Assembly (NCBI RefSeq): GCF_014856545.2
Contig: NZ_CP109811.1
Coordinates: forward strand, 3,032,001-3,096,000
Reading direction: 5' to 3'
Source of the DNA: Mesobacillus jeotgali
GTDB lineage: Bacteria > Bacillota > Bacilli > Bacillales > Cytobacillaceae
Length of the DNA stretch: 64,000 nucleotides
The notes under the pieces were generated by a model. The model was not told the DNA's origin, made no database searches, and saw only the letters and a program-made list of their open reading frames with translations. The translations under genes were made by a program, and so were the position numbers. Below are positions 55,525 through 64,000 of the stretch, piece by piece (position 1 is the stretch's first letter; each line of letters begins with the position of its first letter).

Positions 55525-55668
55525 CTAAAGGCATTTTTCACAAAGTGTTCAAAAATCTAAGGCGAAGCGATGAAGCCTTTCCAAGGTTAAAAAATCACCA
55601 ATATTGAACAGGGACATTCCTCTCAACATATCCTATTATAAGAATTCCTGCAGAGGAGGATGTTCCCA

Positions 55669-56142
55669 ATGGCAACCAATCATCCTGACCGCCCCAAAAA
55701 ACATGAGGCGCTGGAACAATGGTTTAAATCTATGAATCAACTGATGCAAGAGAAGCCGGTTAAAGGCATACTGCAAAGCATTGATGATTTTTTCAGACAG
55801 CCCTTTCCACATTCGCCCTTCAATGTGGTGCTGCATGAAACTGAAAAGGAGTATATAGTGAAAGCAGAATTGCCAGGGGTTAAGAGAGACCAAATATCAA
55901 TCAATATCATTAATAACTCCCTTACCATATTGGTCAATCAGACTGACGTCACTTCAGAGATCAATGATATCGCCAAAACGGAGAAGCACATGGCTTCGGC
56001 ACGGCGTTTGAGCAGGACGATTCCCTTTTCTGTTCCTGTCAATGAAAGAAAGACCCGTGCCGCCTATCGTGACGGGCTGCTTGAAGTGAAGGTCGCGAAA
56101 AAGCAAGGCAAGAAGATTGATATATTGTCAGACCAGGATTAA
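55669..56142 (+). CDS. Small heat-shock protein Hsp20
   Basis: 157 aa. The alpha-crystallin domain covers about 55-150: FNVVLHETEKEYIVKAELPGVKRDQISI, SRTIPFSVPVNERKTRAAYRDGLLEVKVAK with the A-x-x-x-G-L motif. ATP-independent holdase. Start ATG 55669 with GAGGAGG 9 nt upstream; the in-frame ATG at 55660 abuts the ribosome-binding site. Confidence 0.9.
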   Translation: MATNHPDRPKKHEALEQWFKSMNQLMQEKPVKGILQSIDDFFRQPFPHSPFNVVLHETEKEYIVKAELPGVKRDQISINIINNSLTILVNQTDVTSEINDIAKTEKHMASARRLSRTIPFSVPVNERKTRAAYRDGLLEVKVAKKQGKKIDILSDQD

Positions 56143-56163
56143 AGAAATGGAAAAAACTTTATC

Positions 56164-56256
56164 GTACCCTTATAGGAGACAATAGCATCGCATAAGGTTA
56201 CGATTCCCTCTTTATCGTATCCTTTTAGCAGACGAAAACCTTGCATAAGGGTACGA
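56164..56256. repeat. Two units of family B palindrome, 53 bp apart
   Basis: GTACCCTTAT at 56164 and GTATCCTTTT at 56217, spacing 53; the second closes with ATAAGGGTACGA. A third location of the 11.7 kb array family. Confidence 0.75.
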
Positions 56257-56260
56257 ACAC

Positions 56261-56299
56261 AAAACAAGCAGGCCATTTAATTAGCCTGCTTGTTTTTTG
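56261..56299. terminator. Bidirectional terminator hsp20/yppG
   Basis: AACAAGCAGGC/GCCTGCTTGTT stem then TTTTT; convergent genes. Confidence 0.9.
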
Positions 56300-56359
56300 G
56301 TTCCTATAACATACATTCACCTCATAGTAACTCGGGAAGTAAGAAAATCTCCATCTTAC

Positions 56360-56935
56360 TTAAACCTTGAACATCCCGCCCAGTCCTTTTACCAGGGAGG
56401 AAACCTGTGTCACTGCATTCATCATCTGGCCCGCCGTATCTACCATTTTGTTGACATCCAAGTTGCCATCCTGGCTCTTAAAGGAGTTCATAATCGATTG
56501 CAGGCCGGATGGCTGCTTAGGCATGAATGCATATTGCGGATAGGGATTGAAATTCTGGTAATCGTTTTGAGGGTTATAGTACCCGTAAATCGGGTCACCC
56601 TCAGGCTCAAGGGGATTCTGGAAAAGCATTTTGGAATAGTCATGCTTGTTTCCGCCCATTTGATTAGGCTGATTCCAAGAGCCATTACCCTGCATATACT
56701 GATTCATTGGATAACCCTGCTGCATATAGGGGTTCATCGGATTTTCCTGCTGTATATATTGGTTAGGCCAGTTTCCTGGCGCGGCATTCCAATATGGAGC
56801 ATTATATTGTTGAGGGTATGGCTGCTGCCGGTTCAAACCTTGATTATTCACGTTTACAAAGTTAGGATCTAGATTGTATTGATTTTCCCACCATTGTGGA
56901 TGATTGGCATTCGTCTTATTTCTGCGGCCAAACAT
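56360..56935 (-). CDS. yppG: YppG-like protein
   Basis: 191 aa, rich in Asn, Gln, Pro, Tyr and Met with short repeats (YMQQGYPMNQYMQ, NPMNPY), low-complexity first two-thirds, and a conserved C-terminal segment (MPKQPSGLQSIMNSFKSQDG, VDTAGQMMNAVTQVSSLVKGLGGMF) matching YppG. Function unknown, probably spore-linked. ATG 56935 is favoured by AGGAGG 9 nt upstream. Longer than B. subtilis YppG. Confidence 0.85.
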   Translation of the reverse strand: MFGRRNKTNANHPQWWENQYNLDPNFVNVNNQGLNRQQPYPQQYNAPYWNAAPGNWPNQYIQQENPMNPYMQQGYPMNQYMQGNGSWNQPNQMGGNKHDYSKMLFQNPLEPEGDPIYGYYNPQNDYQNFNPYPQYAFMPKQPSGLQSIMNSFKSQDGNLDVNKMVDTAGQMMNAVTQVSSLVKGLGGMFKV

Positions 56936-57126
56936 GGCGAACATCCTCCTCCAGGTTTTCATTACGATATTATATGTTACGGCCGCCCAGTTGGTGATAA
57001 AGCTGGAAGGTGCTTCCGGTTTTGTCTAATGGTGAAATATGTTGTCGGAAGTTTCAATTTTTGAAAAATAGATGACAATTGTATTTTCATGATACGATTG
57101 TTTTAAATGATGGAGGAGGATGAAAA

Positions 57127-57324
57127 ATGAACGTTCACGAACTAAAAAATCTATTTGCCGAAACAAAAGCATATACTCCGGAACATGTAAATGAATTGCT
57201 TGATTTCACTAAAAAATCATACATTCAAAATGATATTACCATTTTAGAATACCGGAACCTGGTTCGTGAGCTGGAGTTGCAAGGTGCCGTCATTCCCGAG
57301 GAACAGAAAGAAATATCCATCTAA
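57127..57324 (+). CDS. yppF: YppF family protein
   Basis: 65 aa: MNVHELKNLFAETKAYTPEH then VNELLDFTKKSYIQNDITILEYRNLVRELE. Small helical protein matching YppF in sequence and position; function unknown. ATG with GGAGGAGGATG and a terminator. Confidence 0.85.
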   Translation: MNVHELKNLFAETKAYTPEHVNELLDFTKKSYIQNDITILEYRNLVRELELQGAVIPEEQKEISI

Positions 57325-57330
57325 ACAGAT

Positions 57331-57366
57331 CGAAGCACCAGTTCAGAACTGGTGCTTCTTTAGTTT
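57331..57366 (+). terminator. Terminator of yppF
   Basis: GAAGCACCAGTTC/GAACTGGTGCTTC stem then TTT. Confidence 0.85.
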
Positions 57367-57758
57367 CAGCTGCCTGGCTGGCCTGCAGATTGTTCGATGG
57401 CAATGATCATGCTGTTTAGAATGAATTCAACCGACTGTACTTGATCGAGGAATCTCTTCTTGCTTGTTTCAGGAAAAAAAGCCTGAACAGAGATGACTTC
57501 CAAATAATCAGCCGCTGTTTCGATTTGATTAGCATGAAGGTTCTTTGGTCTGTTATTTTTAACCCAGTTGGCGGCAGATTCTCTCCAGGCATCCGCTGCT
57601 AGTTTTACCTCATCAGCAAATGGCTTTACTTCCGAATGAAAGTCACCCCTGACACCCTTTTCCTTCGAATATTGAAATCTTCTATGTGCGGTATCCACAT
57701 TCACCAGCAATTGCCGGGACAATGTCAGTATGTTATTTTCCAATTCCATGTTCATCAC
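57366..57758 (-). CDS. yppE: YppE family protein (DUF1798)
   Basis: 130 aa all-helical protein: ILTLSRQLLVNVDTAHRRFQ, DEVKLAADAWRESAANWVK and FILNSMIIAIEQSA, matching YppE/DUF1798. Function unknown. Confidence 0.85.
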   Translation of the reverse strand: MMNMELENNILTLSRQLLVNVDTAHRRFQYSKEKGVRGDFHSEVKPFADEVKLAADAWRESAANWVKNNRPKNLHANQIETAADYLEVISVQAFFPETSKKRFLDQVQSVEFILNSMIIAIEQSAGQPGS

Positions 57759-57819
57759 ACTTTCTTAAATCTATTTTACTTTCGCTTTTGCGTCCAATCG
57801 TTGACCATCTTTCAGAATA

Positions 57820-57853
57820 CAAAAAAGTAGCCTTCTTTAAAAAAGCTACTTAA
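57820..57853 (-). terminator. Terminator of the yppD-position gene
   Basis: AAGTAGC/GCTACTT stem then TTTTTTG on the minus strand. Confidence 0.75.
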
Positions 57854-57876
57854 GGTTGAATCTATTCTATTATAAA

Positions 57877-58131
57877 TTAAAAACTCAATTCAAGTTTTAA
57901 AGATGTCTGTTCAGGCTTGGCATGCAAGGCTTGGGTCATTGGCTGCGGCAGTTTACCTTCCATTTTTTCTAAAAGAATGCTTGTTTCTGCTAAATGCAAG
58001 GAATGTGCTCCATACATTTTCTTTCGGATATCCGTCAATGAATCATGCAGGTTCATATCTGTCACTTCAAGGCTATCGGCCATGTCATTCAACATCCCTA
58101 AAATCTCTTCTTTTTCAATTCCTGGTCTCAT
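57877..58131 (-). CDS. Small helical protein in the yppD position
   Basis: 84 aa: MRPGIEKEEILGMLNDMADS then LEVTDMNLHDSLTDIRKKMYG. It matches the place of B. subtilis yppD between yppE and sspM, but I identify it by position only. ATG 58131 with AAGGAGAG 7 nt upstream; the longer frame to 58194 is leader. Confidence 0.65.
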   Translation of the reverse strand: MRPGIEKEEILGMLNDMADSLEVTDMNLHDSLTDIRKKMYGAHSLHLAETSILLEKMEGKLPQPMTQALHAKPEQTSLKLELSF

Positions 58132-58336
58132 AGGACATCTCTCCTTACTATAGTAACTTTTTGGGCTGGCAGAATCATTCTCGCTGCACGTCAAAGAATT
58201 TACGGAAATATAGGAACTTTACTTGTAAATTCTATTTTTGGCTGAAACCTCCTTCCAGGTTGACAAAACTAGAAGAAATTCGCCAAACAAAGTGCTTTTC
58301 AGCAACAATCTGTCCAGCCTTCGACATGCAATTGCC

Positions 58337-58365
58337 GAATGAAAAACCAGCAAATGAACAAACTA
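58337..58365 (+). promoter_or_regulatory. Possible SigG promoter of sspM
   Basis: GAATG (58337-58341), 17 nt, CAAACTA (58359-58365), one mismatch from the SigG -10 CATNHTA. Expected for a forespore gene. Confidence 0.45.
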
Positions 58366-58383
58366 ATCTCGGGAGGTGTTCAA

Positions 58384-58491
58384 ATGAATAAAAAACAACA
58401 GAAAACTGCACATCAGCCTGGTAAAACTGCGGAGAAGAAAACAGGATATGGCGACAAAAAATTAGAAGGACCTAACCGTCCAGCAGAATGA
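58384..58491 (+). CDS. sspM: Small acid-soluble spore protein SspM
   Basis: 35 aa: MNKKQQKTAHQPGKTAEKKT then GYGDKKLEGPNRPAE. The DKKLxGPNRP tail matches SspM. ATG 58384 has GGGAGGT 6 nt upstream. Made in the forespore in relatives. Confidence 0.82.
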   Translation: MNKKQQKTAHQPGKTAEKKTGYGDKKLEGPNRPAE

Positions 58492-58503
58492 CGCAAAACT
58501 CAA

Positions 58504-58608
58504 GCCAGTCGTTCCGCCCCAGCAAGCGGTTTGAGCTGCTGCAAGCGATCACTTTTCACAAGCTGCTCAAGGATGCCGTCTAGGGAAATGAAACTAGCGG
58601 AACGCTGG
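58504..58608. repeat. Imperfect inverted repeat bounding ~100 bp
   Basis: Arms CCAG(T)CGTTCCGC (58504-58516) and GCGGAACGCTGG (58597-58608) pair with a one-base bulge; possibly a decayed REP-like element. Confidence 0.5.
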
Positions 58609-58623
58609 AACTGGACTAAGAAA

Positions 58624-58653
58624 CAAAAAGCAAGGAGTTCCCTTGCTTTTTTG
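58624..58653. terminator. Bidirectional terminator between sspM region and yppC
   Basis: AAAAAGCAAGG/CCTTGCTTTTT stem with A/T runs. Confidence 0.85.
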
Positions 58654-58659
58654 TTTGGT

Positions 58660-59673
58660 TCATTCCGGTGTGAATAATTCCTTCAGCGAAATCAAAGCAT
58701 GTAATTGTTTTTGTTTTTTTTTGTACCATCCGGTCAAGTGGACAGGATGCCTGTGATTAATTTTTTGGCTGAACCACTTTTTGTGATATCTCCTCTCTTT
58801 AAACCAGTCACCTTGCTCACGGAAATGATGCTGAATAATGGGATATGTACAGCGAAGGAATGGAGTGTCTCTTTTTTTATTTCCAGGAAAGTACTGTTCA
58901 TAATCATGCCTTGAAGCAGTATGTTCCGTATGCACCGCAAATTCCAAAAATAAAGGATAGTAACGGTTGTCAAACAATATTGATGCAAGCCGCTTTCCTA
59001 GGTTAATTCTTTTGCTGACAGATTTGAATCCATTCACACTTGCCCCGTAAAGTTCTCCATCGCACGTCGGAAAAAGGACTGTGCTGAAATGCAAATAGTC
59101 TTCAAAGGAAAACATCAAGGTATTGAATACGCGCTTTGTATATAGTGGATGCCTTATAACAGGATTATGAATCACATTTTGTTCATTTATGATCAAAGCC
59201 GTCAATAGCCTCTTCTTATCTCCATGCTCCCAAAATATCTGCCATTCCCTTTCCATAAAAGAAGAAACATCAAGGAATTTCAGCAAGTGAAACATTGGTG
59301 TGCTTTTTTTCGTCGAATAGGAGTATAGAAGGAGCTGGGAATAGGCATCGCGAAAGATCAGCCAGTTCGCCCTTTCATATGTGAGGAACAAACGCAGGCG
59401 AATTGGAGGATCCAGAAACTGTGGGAACCAGTCTCCCTCCAGGTCGCACATATTATATCCGCCATTTCTTGAAACCATGCTGGCCAGGAACGACCAGATC
59501 ATTTCTGGATAGTCCAGATAGAAATCCAGATATGCTCTTGTTCTTGAGATATTGTCCAAATTCTTTTCATGTGTTTCCTGCCTGATTTTTTGCAAAACTT
59601 CGGCTTCGTGGTCAGTCAGTTGTTGAAATTGAGGATTTTGGGTTATTGACACACCTTTTCTCTTCCTTTTCAA
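58660..59673 (-). CDS. yppC: DUF2515 family protein YppC
   Basis: 337 aa soluble protein: RTRAYLDFYLDYPEMIWSFLASMVSRNGGYNMCDLEGDWF, FLTYERANWLIFRDAYSQLLLY and HPVHLTGWYKKK, matching DUF2515/YppC, which sits opposite recU. Function unknown. The TTG at 59673 is poorly supported; a GTG eight codons in is an alternative start. Confidence 0.85.
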   Translation of the reverse strand: MKRKRKGVSITQNPQFQQLTDHEAEVLQKIRQETHEKNLDNISRTRAYLDFYLDYPEMIWSFLASMVSRNGGYNMCDLEGDWFPQFLDPPIRLRLFLTYERANWLIFRDAYSQLLLYSYSTKKSTPMFHLLKFLDVSSFMEREWQIFWEHGDKKRLLTALIINEQNVIHNPVIRHPLYTKRVFNTLMFSFEDYLHFSTVLFPTCDGELYGASVNGFKSVSKRINLGKRLASILFDNRYYPLFLEFAVHTEHTASRHDYEQYFPGNKKRDTPFLRCTYPIIQHHFREQGDWFKERRYHKKWFSQKINHRHPVHLTGWYKKKQKQLHALISLKELFTPE

Positions 59674-59769
59674 TAGGTTCTTTATAGGGTGAATTGAAAT
59701 GAGGCTTTTTATTCAACCAAAGTCAGTTGATATTTGGTATGATATAGAGTAGTCTGCGAGGTGGTTAGC

Positions 59770-60387
59770 TTGATCTTCAATTATCCAAATGGGAAGAAAT
59801 ATACTCCAAATACAAGAAATGAGCCGGCAAAGAAAGCCAGGGTGCAAAAAAACGCAGCCTATAGCAATAGAGGTATGACATTAGAGGAGGACCTGAATGA
59901 AACGAACTCCTACTATCTTGACCGTGGTATAGCGGTAATCCATAAAAAGCCGACACCCGTTCAAATCGTTAATGTGGATTATCCGCGCAGGAGTGCAGCA
60001 GTAATAAAAGAGGCATACTTTAAACAAGCTTCTACCACAGACTATAATGGGGTTTACAAGGGTAGATACATTGATTTTGAAGCGAAAGAGACAAAGTTTT
60101 CAACATCTTTTCCTTTGAAAAACTTTCATGAGCACCAGATCGTCCATATGAAAGCCATACTTGAGCAGCAAGGCATTTGTTTTGTGATTCTCCGCTTCTC
60201 CACCGAAGAAGAGATCTACCTGCTCGAAGCCAGCCATTTACTTAATTTTTGGGAGCGAATGATAACAGGCGGCAGGAAGTCAATCACAAAGGAAGAGGTC
60301 ATGAAATTGGGCCATCAGATCCCCCTTGGCCTTCATCCAAGGATTGACTATATAAAGGTTATCGATTATCTTTATAAACTTAGTTAG
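59770..60387 (+). CDS. recU: Holliday junction resolvase RecU
   Basis: 205 aa. Family motifs: [65 protein letters not shown] with the D-E-K nuclease residues, and [11 protein letters not shown]. Resolves recombination intermediates. TTG start at 59770 behind GAGGTGG; upstream GTG at 59761 is unlikely. Divergent from yppC and followed 31 nt later by ponA, as in B. subtilis. Confidence 0.95.
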   Translation: MIFNYPNGKKYTPNTRNEPAKKARVQKNAAYSNRGMTLEEDLNETNSYYLDRGIAVIHKKPTPVQIVNVDYPRRSAAVIKEAYFKQASTTDYNGVYKGRYIDFEAKETKFSTSFPLKNFHEHQIVHMKAILEQQGICFVILRFSTEEEIYLLEASHLLNFWERMITGGRKSITKEEVMKLGHQIPLGLHPRIDYIKVIDYLYKLS

Positions 60388-60418
60388 TTTTTTATTGCGA
60401 GAAAGGAATGAACTATAT

Positions 60419-62983
60419 ATGGCACAAAAACCTCAAACTAGAGAGGAGCGACGAAGACAGCAGGCAGCCAAGAATAAGAAACCTAAAGGAAAGAAAGCGA
60501 ATAAAGGAATGTTCAAGAAAATTTTCCTTACGCTGATCGCCCTTGGGATCATTGGCATGCTGACTGGAATCGCCACCTTTGCATTCATGATACAGGATAC
60601 GCCAAAACTTGACGAAAGCTTGCTCAAAGACCCTATATCCTCCAAGATCTATGATAAAGACAAAGAGCTTGTAACAGAAGTAGGCTCGCAGAACAGGGAC
60701 TATGTTGCCTATGAGGATATACCAAAGCTAGTGGAAAGCGCCTTTTTAGCGACAGAGGATGTGAGATTTTATAAGCATAATGGTATCGATGTCATCCGTC
60801 TTGGAGGCGCCGTTTTAGCAAACATAACTGACGGGTTTGGATCCGAAGGTGCATCTACCATTACTCAGCAGGTTGTTAAAAACTACTTCCTTGGCTTTGA
60901 AAAAACAATCTCCAGGAAGGCACAGGAAGCCTGGCTTGCATACCAGCTGGAACAGAAATATACAAAAGAACAAATCTTTGAAATGTATGTAAATAAGATT
61001 TATATGTCAGAGAATATGCACGGTGTCCTGACTGCATCAAAGACTTACTTTGGCAAAGATTTAAGTGAGCTTGAGCTTCATGAAGCCGCCCTGCTTGCAG
61101 GTATGCCTCAGAGCCCTAATAATTACAATCCTTTTACGAACCCTGAAAAAGCGGAGAAGCGAAGGAACACTGTATTAATGCTGATGCATCAGCATGGATT
61201 CATTTCACAGGAAGATAAGGAAAACGCACAGAAGATTCCTGTTGAATCCAGCCTTGTAAAAGAAGAAAACAGAAAGAATAAGAATGAAGAACCTTTCGAT
61301 GCTTTCGTGGACATGGTGATCGAAGAGGTTACCGAAAAAACTGATTTTGATATCTTTTCCGATGGCCTTGAAATATATACGACTCTAGACCAAAACGCAC
61401 AAAAGCATGTTGAAAATATCCTGAATACAGATGCCGCTGTACAATTCCCTAATGACGAAATGCAGGCTGGCATCACCCTTCTGGATACGAAAACCGGTGA
61501 AATACGCGCGATAGGCGGCGGTCGAAAACAGCAGGTAAAACGCGGACTGAATTATGCGATTGATGTAACAAGACAGCCAGGATCGACCATCAAGCCAATC
61601 CTTGACTATGGACCTGCGATTGAGCATTTGCGATGGGGCACCTATCATATGCTTGAAGATAAGCCTATGACCTATTCAAACGGTGAACCGATCGGTAACT
61701 GGAACGACAAGTATAACGGAGTCATGACTATGAGAATGGCTCTGGCAAAATCGATCAATATTCCTGCCCTGCAAGCCTTCCAGGCTGTAGGTCTTGAGAA
61801 GGCAAGAGAGTTCGGGACCAATCTTGGTTTAACACTAGATGATCCTTTTTACGAATCAGCGTCGATTGGTGCCAAAGAAATAGCGCCAATTGAAATGGCT
61901 GGTGCGTATGCAGCATTTGGAAACAATGGTTTCTTTACGGAGCCATATTCTGTCAAAAAGGTTGTACTCCGTGACAAGACAGAAATTGACCTGACTCCTG
62001 AAACTGAAGTCGTCATGAAAGATTACACTGCCTTTATGATTTCAGACATGCTTAAGACGGCGATCAAGCAAGGAACTGGGGCAACTTACGCAAACATCTC
62101 CAACCTGCATGTTGCCGGAAAAACAGGAACAACGAATTACACACAAGATGAAATAAATAAATGGGAAATCAAGAATGGCGGTGTTCCTGACTCCTGGTTC
62201 GTTGGCTATACAACAAGATATACAGCATCTGTCTGGACGGGTTATAGTGACAGAAAGACCGCACTTTATGGGAATGAACAAAAAATTTCCCAGACTCTTT
62301 TCAAGAATCTAATGACCTATGTATCAAAAGATGTGGATACACCTGATTTTACCGTACCCAAGAGTGTGGAAAGAGTTAAAGTCGAAAAAGGCACAATGCC
62401 TGCAAAGCTTGCCAGTGAATATACTCCAAAGGACCAGATCCTTTATGAGTGGGCTGTAAAAGGAAATGTTCCTAAGGAAACTTCCAAGAAGTTTGAAAAG
62501 CTTGAAACTCCATCAAAGCTTGAAGCAAAATACGATGAAATCAAGAATGAAATTCTCCTGACTTGGGAATTCAATCAGGAGAATAAAGAGGATATTCAAT
62601 TCGAGGTTACCGCATCCCTTGATGAAGGTCCTGAGCAAACACTGACCACGACAGCTGAGACAGGATTGAAAATCGCCAATGCTGTTCCAGGCGGTATTTA
62701 CTCATTCAAGGTAACTGCTATACGTGGTGAACAGCGATCTGACCCAGCCACCCTGAAAGTCGAAGTTCCAGAACCACTCCTCCCAGAACAAGAAGATGGC
62801 GAGAATGAAGAAGAAGAAAATGATGAAGGAAATGAGAATGGGAACGGGAATGGAAACGGCAATGGAAACGGCAATGGCAATGGCAATGGCAATGGCAATG
62901 GCACTGGTGATGGCACTGGTGATGGTGATGGTGATGGAAATAATGATGACGGTGGGGATGATAATAATCCCCCTGGACCATAA
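60419..62983 (+). CDS. ponA: Class A penicillin-binding protein PBP1
   Basis: 854 aa. Cytosolic basic tail, one membrane anchor (IFLTLIALGIIGMLTGIATF at about 40), GT51 glycosyltransferase (ATEDVRFYKHNGID, EGASTITQQVVKN, YVNKIYMS), transpeptidase with SxxK in RQPGSTIKPILDYG, S-x-N in AKSINIPA and KTGTT near 565. A fibronectin-like C-terminal domain is followed by an E-rich linker and a (GN)n/(GD)n tail. ATG 60419 with GAAAGGA; GpsB is its expected partner. Confidence 0.96.
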   Translation: MAQKPQTREERRRQQAAKNKKPKGKKANKGMFKKIFLTLIALGIIGMLTGIATFAFMIQDTPKLDESLLKDPISSKIYDKDKELVTEVGSQNRDYVAYEDIPKLVESAFLATEDVRFYKHNGIDVIRLGGAVLANITDGFGSEGASTITQQVVKNYFLGFEKTISRKAQEAWLAYQLEQKYTKEQIFEMYVNKIYMSENMHGVLTASKTYFGKDLSELELHEAALLAGMPQSPNNYNPFTNPEKAEKRRNTVLMLMHQHGFISQEDKENAQKIPVESSLVKEENRKNKNEEPFDAFVDMVIEEVTEKTDFDIFSDGLEIYTTLDQNAQKHVENILNTDAAVQFPNDEMQAGITLLDTKTGEIRAIGGGRKQQVKRGLNYAIDVTRQPGSTIKPILDYGPAIEHLRWGTYHMLEDKPMTYSNGEPIGNWNDKYNGVMTMRMALAKSINIPALQAFQAVGLEKAREFGTNLGLTLDDPFYESASIGAKEIAPIEMAGAYAAFGNNGFFTEPYSVKKVVLRDKTEIDLTPETEVVMKDYTAFMISDMLKTAIKQGTGATYANISNLHVAGKTGTTNYTQDEINKWEIKNGGVPDSWFVGYTTRYTASVWTGYSDRKTALYGNEQKISQTLFKNLMTYVSKDVDTPDFTVPKSVERVKVEKGTMPAKLASEYTPKDQILYEWAVKGNVPKETSKKFEKLETPSKLEAKYDEIKNEILLTWEFNQENKEDIQFEVTASLDEGPEQTLTTTAETGLKIANAVPGGIYSFKVTAIRGEQRSDPATLKVEVPEPLLPEQEDGENEEEENDEGNENGNGNGNGNGNGNGNGNGNGNGTGDGTGDGDGDGNNDDGGDDNNPPGP
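62832..62950 (+). repeat. Hexanucleotide repeat tract encoding the PBP1 Gly-Asn/Gly-Asp tail
   Basis: Repeated AATGGC/AACGGC and GATGGT units in frame within ponA give GN and GD dipeptides. Confidence 0.85.
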
Positions 62984-62992
62984 GCCTTACTA

Positions 62993-63035
62993 AAACAAAC
63001 AAACGTCCTGAATCAATCAGGACGTTTGTTTGTTG
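62993..63035. terminator. Bidirectional terminator between ponA and ypoC
   Basis: AAACAAACGTCCTGA/TCAGGACGTTTGTTT stem. Confidence 0.9.
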
Positions 63036-63390
63036 ATTTATTTAATATTACTTGTTTGGCAAACTGCTTTTCCTGTTCAGCGAACAGCTCAGCAAGCTGT
63101 TTATAAGAATGAAAAAGTTTTGGTCTAGAAACAATAAAATCAAGTCTTTCTTCGGTATTCACCGGTTTGATTTTACAGTCTTTAATCGAATGCATATCCT
63201 GATTCAGGCCGTTTGTAAGAAAAAGAAACTGTTCAAATAGCAGGATCGCCCTCTGCATCAAAGGCTCTGCCCCCTCACTATCCCTGTTCCTGAAGTGAGC
63301 GGCCAACTGATCCTTACACTGTTTCCACTCACTGAGAAGTCTTTCCACTGCCTTGTTACAATCCTTAGAGAAAGTATCTACTCTATCCAT
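63013..63390 (-). CDS. ypoC: YpoC family protein
   Basis: 125 aa from ATG 63390 (MDRVDTFSKDCNKAVERLL...). A helical protein matching YpoC by position and pattern; function unknown. Its ATG overlaps the nth stop (TAATG), so translation is coupled. Ends with FAKQVILNKSTNKRPD. Longer in-frame readings lie inside nth. Confidence 0.82.
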   Translation of the reverse strand: MDRVDTFSKDCNKAVERLLSEWKQCKDQLAAHFRNRDSEGAEPLMQRAILLFEQFLFLTNGLNQDMHSIKDCKIKPVNTEERLDFIVSRPKLFHSYKQLAELFAEQEKQFAKQVILNKSTNKRPD

Positions 63391-64000
63391 TACGCTTTTG
63401 CTCTCATCCTTTTCTTGCCCTCTCTGCATACCTCCAGCAAAGGACATGTTTCACACTTGGGGTTTTGCGCTTTACAATGATATCGGCCAAAAAAGATCAT
63501 CCTGTGATGCGTGATCGACCACTCTTCCTCAGGAACCTTTTTCATCAGTGTTTTTTCAACCTCAAGTACAGAATCCTTCCAACGGCAAAACGCCAGACGT
63601 TTGCTCACCCGCTCTACATGCGTATCCACGGCAATGGCAGGTACACCGAATGCTACTGAAACAACAACGTTTGCTGTCTTGCGCCCAACACCAGGAAGCT
63701 TTGTCAATTCATCCCTGTCCTGCGGCACTTCTCCGCCATACTCATCTATAATCATCCTGCATAGCTTTTGGATATTCTTCGCTTTATTTCTATATAATCC
63801 AATTGAGCGGATGTCCTGCTGAAGTTCTTCCAATGAAACACTCAAAAAATCCTCAGGAGTTTTGTATTTCTGGAATAAGTTTTTTGTCACCTTGTTCACA
63901 AGTGCATCAGTACATTGCGCAGAAAGGGCGACAGCAATTACCAGCTCAAAGGGATTCGAGTGAACCAGTTCACAGTGGGCTTGAGGAAACATCCGCCCCA
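63390..64000 (-). CDS. nth: Endonuclease III, C-terminal part (cut by window end)
   Basis: About 203 residues are visible, missing roughly 16 N-terminal residues. Motifs: helix-hairpin-helix LPGVGRKTANVVVS with catalytic Lys, AIAVDTHVERVSKRL with catalytic Asp, and [4Fe-4S] ligands CKAQNPKCETCPLLEVC. Base-excision DNA glycosylase/AP lyase. In B. subtilis dnaD precedes it and ypoC follows. Confidence 0.95.
   Translation of the reverse strand, partial: GRMFPQAHCELVHSNPFELVIAVALSAQCTDALVNKVTKNLFQKYKTPEDFLSVSLEELQQDIRSIGLYRNKAKNIQKLCRMIIDEYGGEVPQDRDELTKLPGVGRKTANVVVSVAFGVPAIAVDTHVERVSKRLAFCRWKDSVLEVEKTLMKKVPEEEWSITHHRMIFFGRYHCKAQNPKCETCPLLEVCREGKKRMRAKA

Noticed and set aside
62698..63002. Pro-Leu and His-rich frames on the minus strand
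   Set aside because: Antisense readings of the ponA hexanucleotide repeats.

Overview
The window comes from an endospore-forming member of the Bacillaceae (Bacillus sensu lato, possibly near Mesobacillus; the genus is a guess). Two small acid-soluble spore proteins, a CotD coat protein, class B RNase P RNA, MrfAB, GpsB, DynA and a long run of genes in much the same order as the B. subtilis yp* region (ilvD, ypgR ... bpsA, ypbQ, dynA, ypcP, sspL ... ypsC, rnpB, gpsB, ypsA, cotD, mrfB, mrfA ... yppG-yppC, recU, ponA, ypoC, nth) support this. Ribosome-binding sites are strong Gram-positive types, and several genes start at TTG or GTG. The first gene (ilvD) and the last (nth) are cut by the window ends.

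Layout. 1-11.6 kb: ilvD, ypgR, the ABC-F factor yfmR with an HD hydrolase, a DegV protein, fhs, metA, an AIM24 protein, a methyltransferase and a DUF3892 protein. 11.7-13.6 kb: a 53-bp tandem palindromic repeat array split by an intact IS256-family element with an 8-bp target duplication. 13.7-24.5 kb: mntR, a frameshifted topB, an HD-GYP protein, a cold-shock gene, ypeQ/ypeP, an RNase H-like gene, sspL, ypcP and a rhodanese. 24.5-31.7 kb: dynA, the bpsA-ypbQ alkylpyrone operon, a short-chain dehydrogenase and a small zinc-ribbon gene. 32.0-34.3 kb: a ba3-type cytochrome oxidase operon. 34.5-39.4 kb: T-box-controlled asnS, an EamA transporter and ypwA. 39.6-45.6 kb: a respiratory accessory block with quinol NO reductase (norZ), a Crp/Fnr regulator, three DUF2249 proteins, an uncharacterised polytopic membrane protein, a MIP18-type Fe-S assembly protein and a Cys-rich mini-protein. 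46-53 kb: ypsC, rnpB, gpsB, ypsA, cotD, mrfB and mrfA. 53.4-55.5 kb: a second Crp/Fnr paralog convergent with hcp. 55.7-64 kb: hsp20, the ypp genes, sspM, recU, ponA, ypoC and nth.

The strongest integrating signal is regulatory. Six promoters (ba3 oxidase, norZ, the first crp, the two DUF2249 transcription units and hcp) carry a TGTGA-N6-TCACA-like box placed 21-22 nt upstream of a plausible -10 hexamer, which is the class II Crp/Fnr activation geometry. In five of them the box centre lies 71-79 nt from the start codon. The two Crp/Fnr paralogs lack the cysteines of Fnr but carry the R-E-x3-R recognition residues expected to read GTGA half-sites. Together these suggest a low-oxygen/NO-responsive regulon that includes a poorly described DUF2249, membrane-protein and MIP18 operon.

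The intergenic spaces hold four sequence-unrelated palindromic repeat families that share a 51-53 bp period, plus a larger REP-like element.
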